Assembly: GCA_020746875.1 (NCBI GenBank)
Contig: JAGTJL010000013.1
Span: 1,488,001-1,552,000 of the forward strand
Length of the DNA: 64,000 nt
From: Rhexocercosporidium sp. MPI-PUGE-AT-0058
Taxonomy: Eukaryota > Ascomycota > Leotiomycetes > Helotiales
Direction of reading: 5' to 3'
Of the stretch, positions 24,461 through 36,490 are shown in pieces. The notes under the pieces are model-generated. The model was given only the letters and a program-made list of their open reading frames with translations, made no database searches and was not told the DNA's origin. Numbering within the stretch: position 1 is the first letter of the stretch; every line of letters begins with the position of its first letter. The position numbers were made by a program, and so were the translations under genes.

Positions 24461-27058
24461 CGCACACTAAGGCGGGCGGACAGCGGGCAGGGAGGAAGTG
24501 GCTATACCTTGTCGGGTAAGCACGAAGTACTTTTGGTAACTTACTTTACTTCTTAGGTAATTACTGTACGCCTTAACTTAAAGTTAAAGGTTGGTAGTAC
24601 AGTACTCGCTTAATCTTCAGCCTCGTCCAGCAAGAATCACCGACCAAAGCCTAGTCGGCGTCAGCCTCTTCGGCAGAAATACTTGTAGTAGAAATAGAAA
24701 TAAAAATAAAAGGCATCTGCTCTGCTCAGCTCAGCTCAGCTCGTAATTTACCTACTCCACAGTCAAAGAAAGGAGCAACTCCTCTAAAAATAATTCTAAT
24801 CGGCACACCACTATATCACAAAGAAAACAGTCCGAGGCTCGAGATATTCGCACCTCAGAGCTGGTCCAGGAATCGCTAGAATAGATTGAAGTGGAGCTGG
24901 ACCCCGTTATCCGGGACCTCTCACTCGTGCGATGAATACAAACCTGTACCTCGCCGGCTCTTCTGGGATGAACGAGAGGATACACTCGATTCGCTTCGTC
25001 CGTTCGCCTATCGAGGTGTCACGACAGGACAGTGGAAGCTGATTGCTGGGAGACCTCTCGACTCGACTCGATTCAAAAGGACCTCACCTACGCAAGACTG
25101 AGGGATTGATGACCGGGATGAGCCGGATGGTATGACGATATCCAGTATCTGATCTGCAAGCAGGTAGGCTGGCTGCATCTTGGCTCTCTGTCGGGGTTCT
25201 GGCACTGGGAGCACGCTCCGTGACCGGGGGAAAGGTTCCAGCTTCACAGCAGGGCGTTGTGCAGTGTACTGCAGTCAGATGATATGTTGTACTCTTTCCC
25301 TTACCCAATTTTAGGGTTACCGGATCGGCTGTCGATATAAATGAAGTGTTGTGATCTGTACATGCACAGACAAGACTCGGCTTCTCCAATCTGGACCTCG
25401 GACTCCTCGCTGAGCAGCAGGAGAACGAACAGCTCCACGCCATTTCAACAATATTTTCCGGATGGATCTCTTTCAGCCCTGACTAGTCCGTGGCGAAAAT
25501 TTTACTTCTTTTGTTCAAAGATGGGATGAATCGACATCAACGGCCGGGCCCGCTGATAAGGAAAGGAAGAGGACGGGCAGAGGGAGAAGCCCCGAGAGGT
25601 TCGACGACAAAAGTTTCAAATGCACGCCAAGCCGGCTTTGGTCTTCGTACCCGAGCTTCCCTGTCTCTCTTCAAAGCTTATCTACTTCAACGCCCACTTT
25701 TACAGTAACTAATTCTTCTTATTGACTTTGACACCTTCTGGAGGTAGTTAGGTGGTTCGGCAAATATTTAAGATGCAGCTCGCAGACTCGTCAGCATCCA
25801 CATTTGTTGTCAAAAATGTAGAACCTGGTGAAAAGATAAGAAGCGGAGATTCAGGGGAACATGGAAATCAAAATGAGGAGGTACTGTATCCTACTCTCGT
25901 GGATATCTCGTATAACACGACTAACTATACAGACTTGCGAGTACTAAATACAGTAGTAACAATGAGACCTAAGGAAATTATTCTCACGCGAGCGATTCAT
26001 CTTGATGCAGTACGCTCTGCGAACTGCTTTAGGAAAACGAAACAGACAACCGACATTTCCACTTTCTTTTACCCTCCTCCAGAAACCGCTATGAAATTAG
26101 ACGTTACGTTACTGCCCTGCAACTTCTGCTTCCATTGGCGAGAAATTTACAATACACTGAGACGAGGAAAGATACTCCGAGACACATTACTTGGCAAATA
26201 CCTTGTCTTTGGCTCTTTGGCCTTGTCTTTGTCTCCATCTCTGTCCTCGCTTGTGTTGAGGTGCGGACGGTACTGTACATCTCGCTACACAGCTCGCCGT
26301 CCTCGTCCTCGTCCTCGTCCTCGCCAAAATTAACACCACTCTAATACCATTATTGTGACTAAGTACCTCACAAATCCCGAGCATAGACCATACTAGATGA
26401 GACAACACAACACAGAAAGAGGCAAGACAGGAGAACATACACGCATCTTTCCACTTCATTACAGCGTCCTATCCTTTTACCCTTCACATACCATTCCTCT
26501 CCTCCCTCCCCGTCTCGGCACGCAACCCTCCCAATCGCCACAAGCAGCGTCACACAGATAGCGATATCACATGATTCCCCTTCCCCGGAAACCTAGTCCA
26601 AGCCCACTTTGCCACGAAATCAAGTGGAGGAAAAGTGAATTTCGGCGGTCTGGGTTGGATATTAGATCACGGATCATATCTCATCTCTCATCTCTCAGAT
26701 GGAAGATCGAAGATTGAAGATTGAAGATATCACATCCTCTCAGCCCAAGCGAGAAGACAAGATGAGATAGTTTGGAACTTGGAACGAGATTGATATTGAA
26801 ATCTAGCTGAGGGACGTTCGACCCCGAATTTTTTTTTTCAAAACAGTGCACCATGCACGATTCGCCGAGTTGCCAGGTATTCATTACAAGATGATTACCG
26901 CCCACCAGTCCACCCAGCAGCTTGCCTTTTCGCCTCCACCACCTTACCAAACTCTAAAGTTCAATGCCTGCCAAATTAACTCCAGAGCGCCGAAAATGCA
27001 AATCATAAACCCTCCCTTCCCTATAATGCAGAAGTAGAAATTAATCAAAGAACCTTCC

Positions 27059-29215
27059 CTACTCCGTCCATCCCCAATTCATGTCCCTCACACACAATCC
27101 ACCACCAAAGCGCAGCGTAACAGCCAAGACTACGAAATGAGCAACGAAGAGTCCCACAGTCACCCCGCCAATATCGTGGCCAACAGCTAGTTCAAACCCG
27201 GCCAGGAGAACAAGAGGCCACATTACGACATCTCTCGTGACGAGGGGCGTGCAAGGTTTTGTTACACTGACGACCTTGGCAATGAAAATCGCCAGTTTGA
27301 GGAACAGGTGTAACGGGTATTGATTGCGGCGTGCCCATGTATCGGCGTAATGTTTGTATATCAAGACTTGGTGTCTGAAGCGTGACATTGGCGTTGAGGG
27401 TGGCGGCATCAATAGAGGTGTTCTGGTATTCATCGATGGTGATTCGTTTCGGTGAGGGCTTGGGGTGCGGGAATTAGACTTAGCTTCGAGGACCAGCTGT
27501 GAGCTAGGTGATGGCGTGCGTGACGGGGGTTCATAAGCATCTTCAATGTATGCACCTGATCGTGCTCGTTTGCTCGGTTCTGTTTTCCATGAGAAGGGAA
27601 ATTTGAAGTCGAGCGGGAGAGAAATACCGTTAACTGGTGTACCTGGTGGCATAGGAGAATCGAATGATTGAATAATCCGGCCACCAAGTCCCGCGTTACT
27701 ACCATTCCTCGTTCGTGATGGAGCCTCGAGTCCTTTCTCGGTGCGGATTGCGGTGGTTATATCATTCGCACTTGGTCTTTCGGTGGGATCAAGTGCAAGC
27801 AGACGTTTCAAAAACTCGTAGAGCCGATTCGGCAGCTCGGGTCTTTCACGTCGTTCGTCAACAAAGCCAGACCATTCACTTATTTCGGCCCTCAACATAT
27901 CCATGTCTTCAAACTCTTCCTGAATGCTATCTGCACTCTTGTATGGTAGACGTCCGAAGCACATGAAATAAAGGATCATACCAAGACTAAAGATATCGGA
28001 TTTCGTGGTGAAATTTCCATATCGTCCAGACGGGTCTTGTTTCAAGACTTCTGGCGCACAATATGATATTGTACCTGTCGAGCCGGTTGACTTTCGGGCC
28101 ACGTTTTCGGCTTGGACTTCTCCAAAATCACTGATGAGACACCTGAACTCGTTTCCATCCTTGTGGAGCAAGCAGTTACTAGGTTTGAGATCTCGGTGGA
28201 TGTAATTCGAGGCGTGAAGATGTGCCAGTCCCGAGGTAATGTCTTTGAAAAACGAGTAGATTTCCTCGAAAGACAGCTTCCGCTGGGAAGCCCTCAAATC
28301 AGGTCGATCCGATTGCCCTCGAGATCTTCTTCGCATTTGTTCTTTCAATTGTTCCTTGGCACTTTTCAGGGCAGGAGAAGGACCAATGATATAGTGGAGG
28401 AGATCTCCTGAGTTGCAATACTGTTGTAAAATGAAGGCACAAGGGACTGATGGACTGAACCGATTGAGCTTGACATCTTCCAACCAGACGTGGCGATATG
28501 ACACGAGATTGGGATGCGACAGGCCTTGAAGGAGTTGCACCTCGATGAGAACTTCTCTGTTAGTAACATGCAATACACTCGCTCAGGATATGTACCTTTC
28601 TCAAGCCACGCATGGTTATCGCCGACAGGCACTCTCTTACAGGCGAATTGACCTAAGATAGTCAGTACTTCTGTAGACAACGTCCTGAGAATTCGTACCC
28701 AAAGAAACACTGTCCAATTCATGGCGAACCAGCAGCACCACCCCCTTCCCACCTCTACCAAGCTCCTTTTCCTCTATGAAGAACCGCTGAAAGTAGTTCG
28801 GACTGAAGGCTTCCTTCTTTATGTTGTGGCCAGTCTGCGGTGCCGGTGTACTTGTCACAAATTCGGCATCTGACATAGAAGCCGAAGTACTACCCGCGAC
28901 AGACGGAAATGCTGGTTGGACAAGTCTTCGAATTGGGCTGGATGGTGGATTGTGTTCTTCTTCTTCTCCTCCTCCACCGTGAGCAGACTGTAGCATGCGA
29001 AAGTACTCGGGACTGATGAAGGGCGAGGAACGGTGGGGAGACGATCGCCGATCTGGAGAGGATGCTCGAAATGGTCGATGACATGTGGGACATTCGGATG
29101 AGAATGAGGGGGAGGGGGCTGCCCCGCGGAGGATTAGTTGGCGAGAAATGGGATCGCGGATGACAATTGCATCGTTGTGACGGCTGGAAAAGAGCTGGTC
29201 AGCACTGCTGGGCAT
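27059..29215 (-). CDS. IKS1: IKS1-like serine/threonine protein kinase
   Basis: Three exons, minus strand: 29215-28699, 28652-28596, 28551-27059 (688 residues). Kinase motifs are complete: glycine loop GRGGKGVV (about 153-160), ATP-binding Lys in FACKR (about 178), HRDLKPSN (about 310-317), DFG (about 333) and APE (about 357). The N-terminal block IVIRDPISRQLIL with a CPTC pair, and a C-terminus with several hydrophobic segments (about residues 600-688), match the layout of fungal IKS1 kinases, which are membrane-tethered at the C-terminus. Substrates are not established. Intron 2 is short (28552-28595, 44 nt) and has a perfect TACTAAC box only seven bases before its AAG acceptor; acceptor alternatives a few bases upstream would change one or two residues only. 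Start at 29215 is the first ATG in frame before the conserved N-terminal block. Confidence 0.85.
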
Positions 29216-30135
29216 AGTATATCTTCATTGAAGATCTTGGGGCGGATGGTGGTTGACAGAGTTGCGCTGTGCTGGAATGCACTCCGGCTGATGGAATTGG
29301 CACTCACAGGACAATCTCGCGACTATCGCGAGAAGAGTAAGGAACAAGGGACATGTTCTGTTGGATTGCGCAAAGGTGGTGTTGGTGTTGGTGCGGGTTA
29401 GAAGAACATGGTGAGGAAAGTTATCCCCACATATCGTATCCGGATGCTGGCTGGGTATGACGTTGGTTTGTTTTGTTTGATAGTCCGATGCGATCAGATC
29501 AGCTCACGTCAAGGGGTCAGATCAGATAGGGGCGGCTGCTGGTTGCAGTCTTGCAGTCAGTAAGCCAGTCAGTTAGTCAGTCATCGGAAGAGGGATGTCG
29601 ATGTTTGTTTTGTCGAGCAAGCAAGCAATGAGGCAAGGGACCAAGGAATTGCAGAATCTCAGCTGATCCGACCCAACCAACGTCGAGCTTCCCCCACAAT
29701 GTCTTAGCTGGGGCTGACTGATGCCCACGCTAGGCCGAGATAGGCAACGGAAACGAGAGCTGACTTCAACCGCATGGAATGCTATGTTCTCCTCCTTTTA
29801 CCTACCTACTTACTGTTCCTTACCTACTTAGAAAGCAGGCGGCTGGTGCAACCGTGAGATCGAGATCGGGACTCTTCCACCTTCCTCATCCTACTTGTTA
29901 CGCACATCTCCAGGAAATCAAGATAAGAAGAGTCTACAATAAGAACAAGGACAAGACGGGGAAGTAGGAGCGCCTGTCTAGGCTAGCTATCTCCCAGCTT
30001 CTTGTTGCCAGCCACCGTATTGTACTGTCCTGTCCTGTCCTGTACGGCCCAGATCAAGAACACGCCTCCGACCTTCGATGCCGCAGACCAGACTCCTCGC
30101 TGTGCACACACGACCTCTCATCTATCTATCTAAGT
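29216..30135. other. divergent promoter region
   Basis: Separates the minus-strand kinase from the plus-strand gene at 30136. Contains CAGT-type iterations (about 29545-29582) and a CTGTC array (about 30024-30043). No gene-like frame. Confidence 0.5.
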
Positions 30136-31056
30136 ATGCCTTCTAAATCTCGTGATAAGGCGGCCAAGGCATCCGGGGCAGCGCCTTGTATCTCAACACC
30201 TGGCAGACGAGGCTTGAGAGCACCCAACCAACCAGGATTGGCAGTTGGCCGTAAAAACTCTATGCGGACGACGCAATCCGACGAGTCTGGCAAGATTGGC
30301 TTGCTCTCCGTCCCACCAGAGATTCGCGATATGATTTATCGTATGATTCTTTCCAAGGAGAACCCTGCGTGTACAATATCTACACCAGGTTCCCGCTCGG
30401 ACTACGTCAGCAAATCGAATTCCATTATCTACGTCAACAAACAAATCAGCGATGAAGCTCTACCAATCCTCTACTCTACACGAACCTTCGAATTCACAAA
30501 TGGAATCTCCTCACCCAAAACCGATGCTGAGGTACTTAGGTCATTCATTGCCACCACACGATCGCACCTCGTTGCGTCGATCACGTCAGTGAAGCTTACT
30601 GCTTACCTACGCATGGGCTACACTGCGAGCAAGTATGCTGCGAATGGTTCATTTGATTTAATGTCAGGAAATGATAGCTACGCCTCACATCTTCGGGAAA
30701 TATGCCAGCACATGACTAAGCACATGCCGAATGTCAAATCCTTAACTGTCTGCTTTGGACCCTGGGGCAGTTCTATCCATGCTCTGAGACTTTTCAGCAG
30801 AACTGCGACAGTCTCGGGTCTCGCGACCTCAATTCGCATGCTCATGAAACTTGCGAAATTGAAGCAGTTGACGCTCATTGATACCAAGGTCGATGGATTC
30901 GATCTCCTACTAGACAAGATAGTGTCCGATGAACGAGCTGCAGGAAGAGTTGTCCGTTTCAACGAACTGCCGGCCACCACCCGCCGACTGCCACCAATCT
31001 TTAGTGGTTCTCATTTTATCACGCAATCCGGAACTCAGTATCAACTGTTGCGGTGA
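30136..31056 (+). CDS. F-box-like/2EXR-related protein
   Basis: Single-exon gene, 306 residues. A basic, low-complexity N-terminus (about 1-50) precedes LLSVPPEIRDMIYRMIL (about 56-72), the LPPEIR signature shared by 2EXR and related fungal families, and later NKQISDEALPILYS (about 101-114), the second family block. The C-terminal half alternates helices and strands without catalytic motifs. It is convergent with the gene at 31182-32443, which carries the same signature, with 125 bases between the two stop codons. A role as a protein-interaction module is often proposed for such proteins, but this is not shown here. Confidence 0.75.
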   Translation: MPSKSRDKAAKASGAAPCISTPGRRGLRAPNQPGLAVGRKNSMRTTQSDESGKIGLLSVPPEIRDMIYRMILSKENPACTISTPGSRSDYVSKSNSIIYVNKQISDEALPILYSTRTFEFTNGISSPKTDAEVLRSFIATTRSHLVASITSVKLTAYLRMGYTASKYAANGSFDLMSGNDSYASHLREICQHMTKHMPNVKSLTVCFGPWGSSIHALRLFSRTATVSGLATSIRMLMKLAKLKQLTLIDTKVDGFDLLLDKIVSDERAAGRVVRFNELPATTRRLPPIFSGSHFITQSGTQYQLLR

Positions 31057-31181
31057 AGAGCAAGCATTCGTGGACTTTGTTCGCTCTGATTTGTTTCCCT
31101 CGGATCGGACTCACTGTCGTGTTGATTGAGCTCAAACAACTGATTGTCTCGTCAGTTTCAAGTACACTCAGAGACTCGGAG

Positions 31182-32443
31182 CTACTCCATATCCCACTGC
31201 CAGTGATCATATCCATGGCCAAATACCCTGACACCCTCCGCCACTGTCACTACAATATTCTTCTCCTTGGCCCTTTCGCCGCTTTTGCCCGCTAGCATTC
31301 CATCAGCCACGTTCTGAAAGCTCGTCTCGTCCTTGTTATTCAAAAAGCAAATAGTCTTCAGGCTCGGTAGCTCAAAAAGTTTCGTCATCGCCTTGACCGG
31401 CCCCGTTTTCAGCAGCGGGGTCTCAACAGTAATAGAGGGTCCAAGACCTCCATCACTCAACACAAGAATTTTCTCGACACTTCTGAAGTACTTCACTATC
31501 GAAACTCAGTCCTTCTAGATCCGTTGCATCCCTAGGGTACATTCTATGTTTCGATCTCGGGGTACCGGCGGTGCAGGGAAAATGGATGTCGATCTGAAGG
31601 CGCCTAATCAAAGCGGTTGTGTGGCGTGGGACTCGTGCAAGGAAGACTTTCAGTGCCTGTATGGGCTGTCAGTAACTACCCCGCTCGTAGAAGGTCGCAG
31701 CAACCCGTACTAGGCTGGTTACTCACATGTCGATTCGGCTGCTCCCGACTGCCCCAAAACCCGTTACCCACCACCCAGGTATTACTACCGCAGAAGGTCG
31801 TTCTCGCTTCATCTCCGATCTGTTTCGAAACCGCAATCAAGCTTGTTAAATGCTTCTTGATCCCGCGATAACTTCCCTTGCCAAATGCGGGTGATGCAAT
31901 CATTACAGGTTTATCGACGCACAATAGGAGCCCGTAAATCATGTTACGAATTTCGGGGGGAAACTTCATGAAGTCCAAATATTTCCTTGGGGGGTACTTC
32001 CACGGCGATATGAACGATGTCTCTGCCCCAGACAATTCGAACTGCCGGGTTATCGTGGCTGATGAAGGGGTTAGACTTCTTGCGCTCATCGAGGATGGAG
32101 TCTGTGGTTTTGCGGGGGATGAGGAATCTCCGTCCCCTGCATCAGGAGTTCCTGCGGACATTCTATTGAGCTCGGAGTCAATCCACCACCTCGGAATGGG
32201 GACCTTGAACATCTGTTGTACTCCTGGCGTTGGCCTATCTTGCTCTCCATGGGGATCAAATCGCTCCAATTCTATCTTTATGTAAGTCTGTCCAGCGTGG
32301 CCTGACGGACCCTGCAATCGTACGAACTTCTCGCCTGCATGTAGTTCTATGGACCATGCTAGCCCTGGAAGATTTATTGCTGTTCCAAATTCCACGTTTC
32401 CTTCAACTGCGGGATCTCTTTCGAGTAGGTTTGTGGTTGCCAT
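31182..32443 (-). CDS. LPPEIR-motif (2EXR-like) protein
   Basis: Three exons, minus strand: 32443-31727, 31656-31566, 31495-31182, about 373 residues. Intron 1 (70 nt, GT-AG) is clear. Intron 2 (31496-31565) is inferred because the frame must change between LRRLQIDIHFPC-type sequence and KYFRSVEKILVLSDGG; the chosen GTACCC donor and TAG acceptor fit phase, but other pairs are possible. Residues about 165-185 contain DFMKFPPEIRNMIYGLLL, and further on IAVSKQIGDEARTTF and TWVVGNGFWGS, the usual second and third blocks of this family. The first ~150 residues are unrelated to the family and Ser/Thr/Pro-rich from about 95. Start chosen at MATTNL; an upstream Met at 32500 is possible. Confidence 0.7.
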
Positions 32444-33189
32444 TGTGCTGGACAGAGAGAAGGTGAAAGGATGAGGTTCGAGGTTGTCGAGCAAGATCAA
32501 AATTGGAATGAAATCATAATCGCATTTCAGCCTTGTGGCATGGGTCTGGCGCTAAGGTCAGCTAAGGCGAGTCGTCTCACGAGCTCAAGTTTGGTACACT
32601 AAGGAAGTATCGTGATATTGGTCAGTACCGTAATCGGCCAGGTGAGAATCGAGACTATCCTTAACCGTTCAGCAGGGCAGTAGTAGTTTGGGCCTCAATT
32701 TTAATGTGCCTCCAGTACTTACTGGAGGGTATTTACTCCGGCGAGATATACAAAATTTTAGACTAGCAAAGTGTCTGTCCCTGACGTTTTTCAATCTCGT
32801 TATTGATTGGGTAGTCAAGAATTAAGCATTGAATCCAGGGGTATTGCTTGGCTCTTGTAACGAATTCTCGCGACATCTTAGCTTTTCATTGGTTACTAGT
32901 TGTATACTTTCGACTACTCTTAGCTTAATCTTTCCTTCAATGGAAGGGGGCCCCTCAGCAGACACGAAATACATAAATTCAAAAGAGCTATGTCGCGCTA
33001 TCACGTATTACTTATATACCTTCACCAGAGTTATTAAGTACTAGAGGCATGAATGTCTCAGACGTCGTACAAAATCGGTCGAGCTACTTTTGAACATCGC
33101 CTTCAGTTTAGCAATCATTCCCAACAACAACATCCATTCATCCCAAGACAACAAGCCCTCAAGCCTTAGATCCAGACTCAAATGCGTCA
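32444..33189. other. intergenic
   Basis: 5' flank of the gene at 31182-32443 and A+T-richer sequence after about 32700. No supported gene. Confidence 0.45.
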
Positions 33190-33680
33190 CCACCCACCAC
33201 CAAAACAACCCCCCTCTCCCTTCCCCGACCACACTCTCCTTCGACCTCAACAACTCAAACAGAAGCAAAACCCTAGAAAAAAACCCGGGCCATCAACCGC
33301 CCAATCAGAGCCAGGCTATCCACGTCGAGATAAAAATCAGACTCGAGAAAACAAGCGTCTACATAATGACATGGCAAACATCGCCTACGCCAAAGAACAC
33401 GAGAGGAAGAAAAACAAATACCTTTCCTCCCACGGCTCATACGCCATGTGCGTGTGCTTCACCCAATGATCCAATTCAGCCCCAAACAAACTCCTCAACA
33501 TACATGTCCAGGCCGGGGAATCTTTCTCCTAATTGCGAGCACGACTTAGAGTATACCGGCGAAGAAACAGAGCCCAAACCCCAACAGGATGATTTGATGA
33601 ATAACCCACGCCCAAAAACGCCGCGCTCACAAGATCGGCATATACCTCGCCTCCGGAGAGATAGAGTACCAAAAATAAAT
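33190..33680 (-). pseudogene. decayed coding region, family unknown
   Basis: On the minus strand three frames alternately read like protein: a membrane-helix-like block (WVIHQIILLGFGLCFFAGIL), then GERFPGLDMYVEEFVWG, then LDHWVKHTHMAYEPWEER followed by a possible intron and another hydrophobic block (LVFSSLIFISTWIAWL). No set of introns I tried joins them into one frame. The pattern suggests a mutated membrane-protein gene. A 197-residue plus-strand frame over the same bases is Pro/Asn-rich and looks like its antisense shadow. Confidence 0.35.
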
Positions 33681-33850
33681 TAAAAAGCCGCTAGACTACA
33701 GTGAAGAGGGGGGATGTCTTTGAGGTTGAGGAGCCCAGACTCGCGAACATGAAGAGCGTTGATCTAACTAGCACGTCTGCGGATGCCATATTCACTTTTG
33801 CGGATTCTTGAGGTGTGAGTTAGGATGCATTTGACGACGGGCTGCGCGAG

Positions 33851-34078
33851 TTAGTTGTGCACGCCGCCGCCGCCCAACCAGTCGATTGTGGAGGCGTTGA
33901 GGTGATCGGTGGTGTATGCGGTGTAGGCAGTGTGTTGGAGGGTGCAATTTGTGGTGAGGGTACGGGAGTACATGAAGTCGTAGGTTGGAAACTAGGATGA
34001 GAAGTGGATGGTTGCTGATGCGGAGGGGACGGTGGTGCTGAGGAGGAGTAGTGTGAGAGTAGCTGGTGGGCGGAACAT
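33851..34078 (-). pseudogene. small secreted-protein-like gene with in-frame TAG
   Basis: ATG at 34078 opens a textbook secretion signal (MFRPPATLTLLLLSTTVPSA). After 28 residues a TAG occurs at 33994-33992, and the same frame continues for 46 residues, rich in Thr, Tyr and Asn with one Cys, to TAA at 33853-33851. Either this is a disabled small secreted protein, or a ~42-nt intron with a poor GTCCCC donor and the CCTAG acceptor removes the stop. I do not recognise the family. Confidence 0.4.
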
Positions 34079-34708
34079 GATGCGGTGTGGCGATGGCAGT
34101 TTATAATGTAAGGATGTCTGATAGTCAGTCGATCTATTTCTTTCAAGTAAATGGACCACATCTACGTTAGAGAGCATCCCGAGCCTAGATATTAATGTCA
34201 GGCTGCGCGGCTGAAAGTAGCCCCTACGTCGCATCTACGACAACAACAATATCACGGAGTAATTATCTAAGGAACCTCTTACAGCCTCTCTTTGATGTGT
34301 AGATGTGCAGATGGATAAACACTGGTAAACAGCTGTCGTATTATGCTATACTGCTGCATGAATAGAGCCCGTCTTCTATGATCATATCAGACGAGGCAAT
34401 CTCGAAAGATTGACAGGTTCGGCAAACACCAAGCCCGGCTAACCAGGTGTTGAATGAAGACTTGAAAATAAATACCAGGCATCTCGCCATCGTCATAACT
34501 AAGCACGAGCTGAAACAGTAGGGGAGAAATCAAATGAGATATCAAAAGTCGTCTAATTATATGTCTACTGTAATATAGTCTAAGATCTCACAAGATAGTC
34601 CCATCAAAACGCCTCATCGCTAAAACGCTATCAACACAATACCACCCAACTTCCTGCCTTCTATCACTCCCACAGGATTCTATGCTAAAACACATGCACA
34701 AGGACGAA
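34079..34708. other. intergenic
   Basis: A+T-rich stretch between the small secreted-protein remnant and the 3' end of the MFS gene. No gene-like frame or repeat. Confidence 0.5.
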
Positions 34709-36490
34709 CTAGAATTTACTAGTATCATACCGACTCCTCATCCTCAACTCCTTCCCCTTCCAGAAGAACACCCACGGCACAGGCATCAATACCAGCCCAA
34801 CAAAAGCAAACACACTACCTGCCCAGTGGATGCCGAGAGCAGTATACATCTGGATGGTGAAAAGAGGGAATATGGAGCCGAAGAGGTACCGTAGGATGCC
34901 GTTTGCTGCTACGGCTGATGCGCCGTTTGCGGCTTGGTAAACGTCGACTAGGTAGGTCGTTGCTGATATCTATAGAAGATGAGGTGTTAGTAAGTTGTTA
35001 AAGATACGGCGGGAGGAGGAACTGAGAGAATGGGAAAAGGGGGACGTACGAAAATCGCCAAAGATCCCCACCCAAACGGCACACCCGCCAAAACAGGCAC
35101 AATCCAATGCACATCCTTCGCGGGAGCCCACGCAAACCAAAACAACCCAATAGGCATCATGATCGATCCCAGCATCGCAGCATACAATCTATGTTCTGGT
35201 GCTGGGTTATCGTTTGCTCTCCGCGACGCTCTCGCATAGAGCGTTGCATCGAAGATACCGAATGATATGACGGCGAAGATGAAGCCGACCAGGATGCCAA
35301 GGAAGGTGAGGCCGACTTCTTTCTGGTTGAAGCCGTAGACGGATTGAAAGACGTAGTTGTAGGAGCCGAAGAAGGAGAACATCATTGCGAAGGAGAAGCC
35401 TGTGTAGATGCTTAGGAAAGCGACGAGCGGCTGGGGGTGGGGTGTTAGCATGATCCTACGACGATTCTATTTGAAGACTTTGAGATCAGGGGAGTTGGCT
35501 GGCTTACTTCGACGAACATCATATGGAATGGCCGAGTGAGTCCTGCGGCTACTTTGTGGAGCAGAAGATGGGTATCTCCTTCTCGATGAGGGGCTTTTCC
35601 GGTGACCTTCTTCGCTCGCAGGTACAGGATCCGACTCTTCATTGTCTCTTGCATGGAAAGTGAGATGAGGAAGACGGGGGCCGCGATGAATAGAACAACC
35701 CATTGCGAGTATCTCCAGTTGTTGTTGTACTGGTCGATGATGTATGCACCGATGAGAGGACCTAGAGCCGGGCCAAGGAAAGGCGCCATCACGAAACCGA
35801 GAGCTGCTCGACCGGCGTTTCTGCGATCCCAAACATCTGAGATGGTTCCTGTGGTTGTTAGACATGAGTTGGGATGTGTAGTTCGGTTGTCTTACCAGCT
35901 CCGATTGCTAGAGCGCCCGATCCACCGATTCCTGCGAGGAGACGCATCACAGTGAGGAGAGAAATGTTGTTGGCTGACCCCGAGATTCCGATGAAAAGTA
36001 TCAGAAGAGGTAAGGTAGCCCAGTACACCATTCTTCGACCGTAAAGCTCTGACATGGGAGCTGCTACCAGTGGACCTAGCACGAAGCCGAATGTATACAT
36101 GGAGAGAGGGAGGAGGGCGATTTCTCGTTCGACTTGGAATTGCCTCATGATGATCGGTATTGCTGGGGTATAGGCTGAAGTAGCAACGGTTCTTGAAAAT
36201 GTTAGTAAATATAAAGAGAGATAGAGAGTGTGAACGCACATAGCGAAGCCGTAGAGAGCTGGGATGGCAGTATGGAGGACCTTCTTCGACACAGGCCAGT
36301 TCTGAGGGTTCCCAACATCGTCCGGAGAATCCCAGTCTAACTTGGCCAGAGGGAAGCCTGCTTCAACATCGCTTTCAGATGCGTGTGAGTTTGATTCCTC
36401 CCTTTCCTTGTTGGCTGCATCTGAGGATGTTGAGTTTCTTGACTGGATGGCCTGCTCGAGATCCTTATCTGGTGAAGTATGGTCGACCAT
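34709..36490 (-). CDS. MFS drug:H+ antiporter-1 (DHA1) type exporter
   Basis: Five exons, minus strand: 36490-36240, 36191-35896, 35848-35508, 35430-35050, 34969-34709; all GT-AG or closely similar, phases consistent, 509 residues. A polar N-terminus (about 1-60) leads to DVGNPQNWP, the hallmark just before helix 1 of fungal DHA1 transporters (polyamine/drug/CFA group). Helix 1-6 region holds ATSAYTPAIP, MSELYGRRMVYW (motif A) and RLLAGIGGSGALAIG; a second half starts with EPLVAFLSIYTGF and contains the usual ARASRRANDNPAPEHRL loop with an ML block of the family. Twelve hydrophobic segments are expected. It exports small molecules across the plasma membrane using the proton gradient; the substrate cannot be told. 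It is divergently oriented from COX10. Confidence 0.88.

Larger units (their letters stand above)
24021..27058. other. 3-kb intergenic region rich in simple repeats
   Basis: No supported gene. Simple repeats: GAAA tract at 24146-24180, GCATT and CACTTG iterations at 24396-24460, CTCAG at 24720-24741, TCCTCG at 26298-26323. The longest open frame (25752-26333 plus) ends in the TCCTCG repeat and has no family signature. The 27058 side is the 3' flank of the kinase gene. Confidence 0.5.

Noticed and set aside
25752..26333. 193-codon plus-strand open frame
   Set aside because: No family motif, no coding-like composition, and it ends in a TCCTCG microsatellite translated as Pro/Arg.
33090..33683. 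197-codon plus-strand open frame, Pro/Asn/Thr-rich
   Set aside because: Composition is that of an antisense shadow; the minus strand over the same bases shows membrane-protein-like blocks.
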